Shown: one piece after another, positions 6,682 to 9,561 of the stretch
Numbering within the stretch: position 1 is the stretch's first letter
Layout: every line of letters starts with the position of its first letter
Source of the DNA: IH12 sp041987265
GTDB lineage: Bacteria; Pseudomonadota; Alphaproteobacteria; Caulobacterales; Hyphomonadaceae
DNA length: 9,561 nt
Assembly: GCA_041987265.1 (NCBI GenBank)
Contig: JBHIWT010000134.1
Span: 1-9,561 of the forward strand
Direction of reading: 5' to 3'
Notes under the pieces: generated by a model
Seen by the model: only the letters and a program-made list of their open reading frames with translations
Database searches by the model: none
What the model was told of the DNA's origin: nothing
Position numbers and translations under genes: made by a program

Positions 6682-6945
6682 ATGGACATGAACGAGGCCG
6701 TGCGCGCCATCGTGCGCGAAGAGTTGGCCACTCTACTCTCCGAGCCGCGTGAACGCGGTCAGGACTACCTAAGCACCAAAGAGGTTGCTGAGCTTACAGG
6801 ACTCTCGATCTCATATTTTGAGGTCGGGCGCTCGCTCGGCGCAGCCGACAGGCCGCCCTATCAGAAGGTCGGGCGCCGAGTTGTGTATCGGCGATCTGAC
6901 GTCGATGACTGGCTGACTAGCCGAAAGCGGGGGGCGCAGAAATGA
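6682..6945 (+). CDS. AlpA-like helix-turn-helix regulator / excisionase
   Basis: 87 aa. The ATG at 6682 is chosen because GGAG (6671-6674) lies 7 nt upstream; the frame is open back to 6568, but that extension has no ribosome site and a low-complexity, non-protein-like sequence. Residues 1-25 are a short charged helix (AVRAIVREELATLL). Residues 29-77 form a MerR/AlpA-type winged HTH: YLSTKEVAELTGLS (29-42), then YQKVGRRVVYRRSDVDDWL (60-78), matching the typical pattern K-x-G-R-R-x-x-x-R-x-S-D-V-x-x-W. Such proteins activate integrase genes (P4/CP4-57 AlpA) or bend att DNA as excisionases. Its stop overlaps the primase start (ATGA, 6942-6945), so the two are translationally coupled. In phage-inducible islands AlpA is also a master activator; which role applies here cannot be read from sequence. 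Confidence 0.82.
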   Translation: MDMNEAVRAIVREELATLLSEPRERGQDYLSTKEVAELTGLSISYFEVGRSLGAADRPPYQKVGRRVVYRRSDVDDWLTSRKRGAQK

Positions 6946-7967
6946 GCAACCCCGCCGAGAGAACCGAGCCCTCGGCGGGGTTGAACGCGGAGTCCCTTCC
7001 CAAGGACACGCCGAGTTTAGCTCTGACCGCCGACGAACATAAGGTACGTGAGTTCCTCATCGCGATCGGGTCGCCGTGGCACATCTGCCCCGCCACTCAC
7101 TGGGCCGGGTGGACCTTCCGTGACTTGGACGAGGCGGTGGCCGCCGTCCTGCGAGCCAACCAAGAAGGCTGCGTCTACTTCCTTGCGAACACGCCGAAGC
7201 GTGGTCGGCTATCTGGTCGATCCCGCAAGAAGTGGGACGTCGCTCGGGTCAACGCCGTCTTCCTCGACATTGATGACCCGGACCCGGAAATCGCGCGTGA
7301 GCTGCAGGAGCGGTTGGATTGGCCGCCGACCTATGTCGCCTTCACGGGCGGCGGCTGGCAGGCCATGTGGCGGCTCTCGGAGCCAACGACGCCGACCGAT
7401 GGCGAGGCGATAGCCGTCTGGCTTCAGTCCGAGTTTGAAGACCTGACGCCGGACAGCACGCACTCCTGCGAGCATATCTTCCGGCTGCCGGGGACCAGGA
7501 ACCGCAAGGCCGACCGCAACGACCGCATGTGCGAGGTCGTCGCCTCGCGCTGGGAGTCTGCCCTGCCCCTGTCCGAGGTCGACCGACTTGAGCCCGGCCC
7601 TTGTCGCAGACCTGCATCGCTGAAACTCACCGCCCGAGAAGACGTGCGGCTGGACCAACTCTGGGAAGTCCTCCCGCCGTGGGCGCTGCGGTTGCTGGAT
7701 GACCCGACCGACGTCGAGGGCGCGCCGTTCGCGTCTCGGAGCGAACACGAGTGGGCCTTTGTCGGCGCGTGCGTCCGAGACGGCGTGCCGGCGGAGCTGA
7801 TCCGCGACTTGTTGCTGCTCCCGGCGGAGATGGGCGAGACAAACCGCGTCTCGCACCGCGCGCACTGGGCCAAGGTGAAAGGCCGCTATGTCCCACGCCG
7901 TAATCCGGAGGCTCATGCGCTGCGGCAGATCGGTTCCTTCCTGGCGAAGGGAGGTTCCGATGAGTGA
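6942..7967 (+). CDS. Archaeo-eukaryotic (AEP/PrimPol-like, RepB-type) DNA primase
   Basis: 341 aa. The start ATG overlaps the alpA stop, with GGGGGG about 6 nt upstream inside alpA. The catalytic core has the three AEP motifs in order: hhhDhD as NAVFLDIDD (metal-binding D109, D111), TGGGWQAMWRL (135-145), and HIFRLPGTRNRK (178-189) with the R-L-P-G-T-x-N-x-K signature that contacts nucleotide. Motif II has Gln140 where many PrimPols have His. A C-terminal part (about 262-315: SRSEHEWAFVGACVRDG) resembles PriCT-type domains. The family makes primers, and some members also polymerise DNA, at replicon origins. It would work with the helicase encoded next, which overlaps it by 8 nt; together they correspond to the primase and helicase halves of the P4 alpha protein, here on two chains. 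A zinc-binding cysteine cluster is not seen. Confidence 0.85.
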   Translation: MSNPAERTEPSAGLNAESLPKDTPSLALTADEHKVREFLIAIGSPWHICPATHWAGWTFRDLDEAVAAVLRANQEGCVYFLANTPKRGRLSGRSRKKWDVARVNAVFLDIDDPDPEIARELQERLDWPPTYVAFTGGGWQAMWRLSEPTTPTDGEAIAVWLQSEFEDLTPDSTHSCEHIFRLPGTRNRKADRNDRMCEVVASRWESALPLSEVDRLEPGPCRRPASLKLTAREDVRLDQLWEVLPPWALRLLDDPTDVEGAPFASRSEHEWAFVGACVRDGVPAELIRDLLLLPAEMGETNRVSHRAHWAKVKGRYVPRRNPEAHALRQIGSFLAKGGSDE

Positions 7968-9303
7968 AGTCACCCTGCCCAGCACGTGGAAACTCGCGCG
8001 GTCCTTCGTGGGTGAGCGGCAGTTGATCCGGCACAACAGCGAATGGTTCAGGTGGATGGGACCGCATTGGGAAGAAGAGCACCGCGATCTCATGCAATCA
8101 GAGGTCTCCCAGTGGCTCGCCGCCAAAGGGATGACGCCAAGCATCGGCGTGGTGCAGAATGTCCTGTACCACGCGATCTCCCTGCGCGCTCGGCGTCTGG
8201 GCGGCCTGCCGGCGTGGGACGGCGAGCCGGTGGCCGCGCACGTCCTGTCATGCGCCAATGGCTTGATCGACTTGGAGACCGGCGAGGTGCATCCGCACAC
8301 GCCGAGCTACGTGAACCTCAACTCGGTCGACTATGACTACGTAGCCGACGTCGGTGAGCCAACTGAGTGGCTTCGCTTCCTCGACAGCATCTGGGACGAT
8401 GACCCGGATTGCATCGCCGCGCTTCAGCGCATCTTCGGATATCTGCTCACGCCCGACACAAGCATGCAGCGCATGTTCCAGCTGATGGGTCCGCCTCGCT
8501 CTGGCAAGGGCACGATAGGCGATGTGATGACGGAGGTGCTTGGGAAGGCGAACGTGTGCTCGCCGTCCCTTCGCAACATCGCGTCCAACTTCACCCTTCA
8601 ACCCGCCGTCGGGAAGCTGCTGATGCTCTTGTCCGAGGCGCGGCTGGATGGCCGCGGTGTAGACAAGTCGGCGATCACTGACGCGTTGCTCCGCATCACC
8701 GGCGAAGACTACTTCACGGTGGACCGCAAGTGGAAGGATGCTTGGCAGGGGGTCTTAACGACCCGCATCGTCATTCAAACTAACGAACCGCTGGAATTGG
8801 CTGACGACACCGGAGCGCTGCTGCGCCGACTTATCGTCCTGCCAATGACGCGGAGCTTCTCGGGCAAGGAAGACTTGCATCTGCGCGACAAGCTGCGGGC
8901 GGAGCGCGGCGCCATCCTTCGTTGGGCGATGGATGGCTGGCGACTCCTGCGCGAGGAAGGCGGGATGATCCGCCAGCCTGCCTCGGGCGAGCGAGTGATC
9001 GCCGCCACCCGGGCCGCCGCGTCGCCCCTGACGCTGTTCCTAGATGAGCAATGCGAGATCCATCCGGACGCGTCGGTTCGCAAGGACCGCCTTTACCAGA
9101 AGTACCGGGACTGGTGCGACGACAACGGATCGCACCCGCTCACTAAGGCGAAGTTGACCCAGAAACTGGAGACCAACTACCCGGTTCGCTCTGGCAAGGG
9201 CGCTTGGATCAACAAGGCCGCCGGACTGCGGGAGCCGCCAGTGTATCGCGGCGTGTGGCTGCTGTCCGACCGGCCCGACGCGCAGAAGGAGATCCCCTTC
9301 TAG
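7960..9303 (+). CDS. D5_N / P4-family SF3 replicative helicase
   Basis: 447 aa from the ATG at 7960, which follows AAGGGAGG (7947-7954) at 5 nt; an in-frame ATG at 7888 lies deep in the primase gene and has no such site. Residues about 20-165 are the D5_N region, with CANGLIDLETGEV (98-110) and YDYVAD. The helicase core has Walker A GPPRSGKGT (177-185), SF3 Walker B LLMLLSE ending at E226, motif C/sensor VIQTNEP (N275) and an arginine-finger candidate in LLRRL (R289/R290). Residues about 365-435 look like the winged-helix C-terminus of P4-type primase/helicases (KDRLYQKYRDWCDDNG). The protein should form hexamers, bind the adjacent iterons and unwind the origin; the preceding AEP primase would supply primers. 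All key motifs are intact. The stop codon TAG shares its G with the inverted repeat that follows. Confidence 0.93.
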   Translation: MSEVTLPSTWKLARSFVGERQLIRHNSEWFRWMGPHWEEEHRDLMQSEVSQWLAAKGMTPSIGVVQNVLYHAISLRARRLGGLPAWDGEPVAAHVLSCANGLIDLETGEVHPHTPSYVNLNSVDYDYVADVGEPTEWLRFLDSIWDDDPDCIAALQRIFGYLLTPDTSMQRMFQLMGPPRSGKGTIGDVMTEVLGKANVCSPSLRNIASNFTLQPAVGKLLMLLSEARLDGRGVDKSAITDALLRITGEDYFTVDRKWKDAWQGVLTTRIVIQTNEPLELADDTGALLRRLIVLPMTRSFSGKEDLHLRDKLRAERGAILRWAMDGWRLLREEGGMIRQPASGERVIAATRAAASPLTLFLDEQCEIHPDASVRKDRLYQKYRDWCDDNGSHPLTKAKLTQKLETNYPVRSGKGAWINKAAGLREPPVYRGVWLLSDRPDAQKEIPF

Positions 9304-9328
9304 GGGTCCGGGGCAGTACCCGGACCCC
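9303..9328. repeat. Perfect 10-bp inverted repeat of the iteron motif at the helicase stop codon
   Basis: GGGGTCCGGG (9303-9312) and CCCGGACCCC (9319-9328) are exact reverse complements with a 6-nt loop (GCAGTA). The arm is the same sequence as the iterons at 9367-9434, with one copy reversed. No T-run follows. It may be a hairpin at the end of the operon, or an inverted pair of initiator sites. Confidence 0.75.
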
Positions 9329-9341
9329 GGTGATCGCAGGA

Positions 9342-9361
9342 GCGCGCGCAGCGCCGTTTTT
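9342..9361 (+). terminator. Possible weak terminator after the helicase gene
   Basis: A short GCGC stem (9344-9347 with 9351-9354, or 9342-9345 with 9351-9354) is followed by CG and five T (9357-9361). The stem is only 4 bp, so this is marginal; combined with the strong inverted repeat at 9303-9328 it could end the replication operon before the iterons. Confidence 0.25.
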
Positions 9362-9366
9362 GCGTC

Positions 9367-9434
9367 GGGGTCCGGGTTGGGGTCCGTGCGGGGTCCGGGT
9401 TGGGGTCCGTGCGGGGTCCGGGTTGGGGTCCGGG
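9367..9434 (+). repeat. Iteron array: six direct GGGGTCCG copies
   Basis: GGGGTCCG starts at 9367, 9379, 9390, 9402, 9413 and 9425, with spacings 12, 11, 12, 11, 12. The period is 23 bp, made of GGGGTCCGGGTT plus GGGGTCCGTGC; two units are exact (9367-9389, 9390-9412) and the third varies at its end. Spacing near one helical turn would place initiator molecules on roughly one face. The position directly after the helicase gene is typical of P4-like and plasmid origins. Confidence 0.9.
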
Positions 9435-9478
9435 TGCCGGTCGCGCTCAAAGCCGAGGAAACAGAGGGAAAATTCGGC

Positions 9479-9497
9479 GGGGTCCGGGGGGTCCGGG
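9479..9497 (+). repeat. Second iteron cluster: two GGGGTCCG copies
   Basis: GGGGTCCG occurs at 9479-9486 and 9488-9495, 9 bp apart, about 45 bp after the main array. A and G dominate the strand between the two clusters (about 9449-9474), which is the least GC-rich part of the region. Confidence 0.8.
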
Positions 9498-9561
9498 TTA
9501 AATCCGACTGTGGTTAGAGCACGCATAAGTAGGGGACCGGTAGACACAATTGGCGGGAACC

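Larger units (their letters stand above)
9303..9502. other. Candidate origin of replication of the element
   Basis: Ten copies of GGGGTCCG (nine direct, one inverted) lie within 200 bp immediately after the primase and helicase genes, in two clusters flanking an A-rich stretch (about 9449-9474) that could melt. P4 places an iteron-based ori or cis-replication region near its alpha gene in a similar way. Function is inferred from layout and repeats. The remaining ~60 nt to the window end hold no recognisable gene start. Confidence 0.65.
5212..9561. mobile_element. Integrated replicon at tRNA-Gly(GCC), P4/PICI-like replication module, right end outside window
   Basis: The left boundary is the tRNA-Gly fragment. 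Inside are, in order, a P4-type tyrosine integrase, an AlpA-like HTH protein, an AEP primase, a D5_N/SF3 helicase and a GGGGTCCG iteron array. All genes are on the plus strand, and the last three overlap by 4 and 8 nt. This is the integration-regulation-replication core of P4-like satellites and Gram-negative phage-inducible chromosomal islands. No structural, lysis or conjugation gene is visible in 4.35 kb, and no divergent repressor gene lies between int and alpA. An integrative plasmid or defence island using the same core remains possible, because the cargo lies beyond 9561. Confidence 0.8.

Noticed and set aside
9367..9497. CRISPR array
   Set aside because: Repeats are 8-12 bp with 11-12 bp periodicity and no unique ~30-nt spacers; no cas genes. 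They fit iterons.
9209..9547. Minus-strand frame rich in Pro-Asp-Pro/Arg-Thr-Pro repeats
   Set aside because: The repetitive protein is just the GGGGTCCG iterons translated; it also overlaps the end of the helicase gene and has no ribosome site.

Overview
The window looks like an alphaproteobacterial chromosome, most likely Caulobacterales/Hyphomonadaceae. The evidence is high GC, a TonB-dependent receptor of the Xanthomonas/Caulobacter carbohydrate type, and the alphaproteobacterial form of tRNA-Gly(GCC). This assignment is inferred from protein and tRNA character, with no database search. The window has two parts that meet at about 5.2 kb.

Left part (1-5211), host chromosome: a small pectin/uronate-use locus. 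A pectate-lyase-like lipoprotein (minus strand, cut by the window edge) is divergent from a 2-keto-4-pentenoate hydratase/FAH-family enzyme (plus). A large TonB-dependent receptor (minus) converges on the hydratase and ends at a clear Rho-independent terminator. A LacI-like operator with core TGACACCGGT lies both in the lyase/hydratase intergenic region and just upstream of the receptor gene, so the three genes probably form one regulon: extracytoplasmic cleavage, outer-membrane uptake, then processing of a 2-oxo acid.

Right part (5212-9561), integrated mobile element: it opens with a 45-nt 3' fragment of tRNA-Gly(GCC) on the minus strand, running from the anticodon loop to CCA. This is an attachment-site scar. 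Next come a P4-type tyrosine integrase with its own promoter, a structured leader of about 230 nt, and a tightly overlapping operon of an AlpA-like HTH protein, an archaeo-eukaryotic-type (AEP) primase and a D5_N/SF3 helicase. After the helicase there is a perfect inverted repeat and an array of GGGGTCCG iterons, which is the candidate replication origin.

The order int - alpA - primase - helicase - ori is that of P4-like phage satellites and Gram-negative phage-inducible islands, here with primase and helicase on separate proteins. The element continues past the right edge. Its cargo or packaging genes and the predicted intact tRNA-Gly at its other end are not visible, so satellite versus other integrative replicon cannot be settled from this window.
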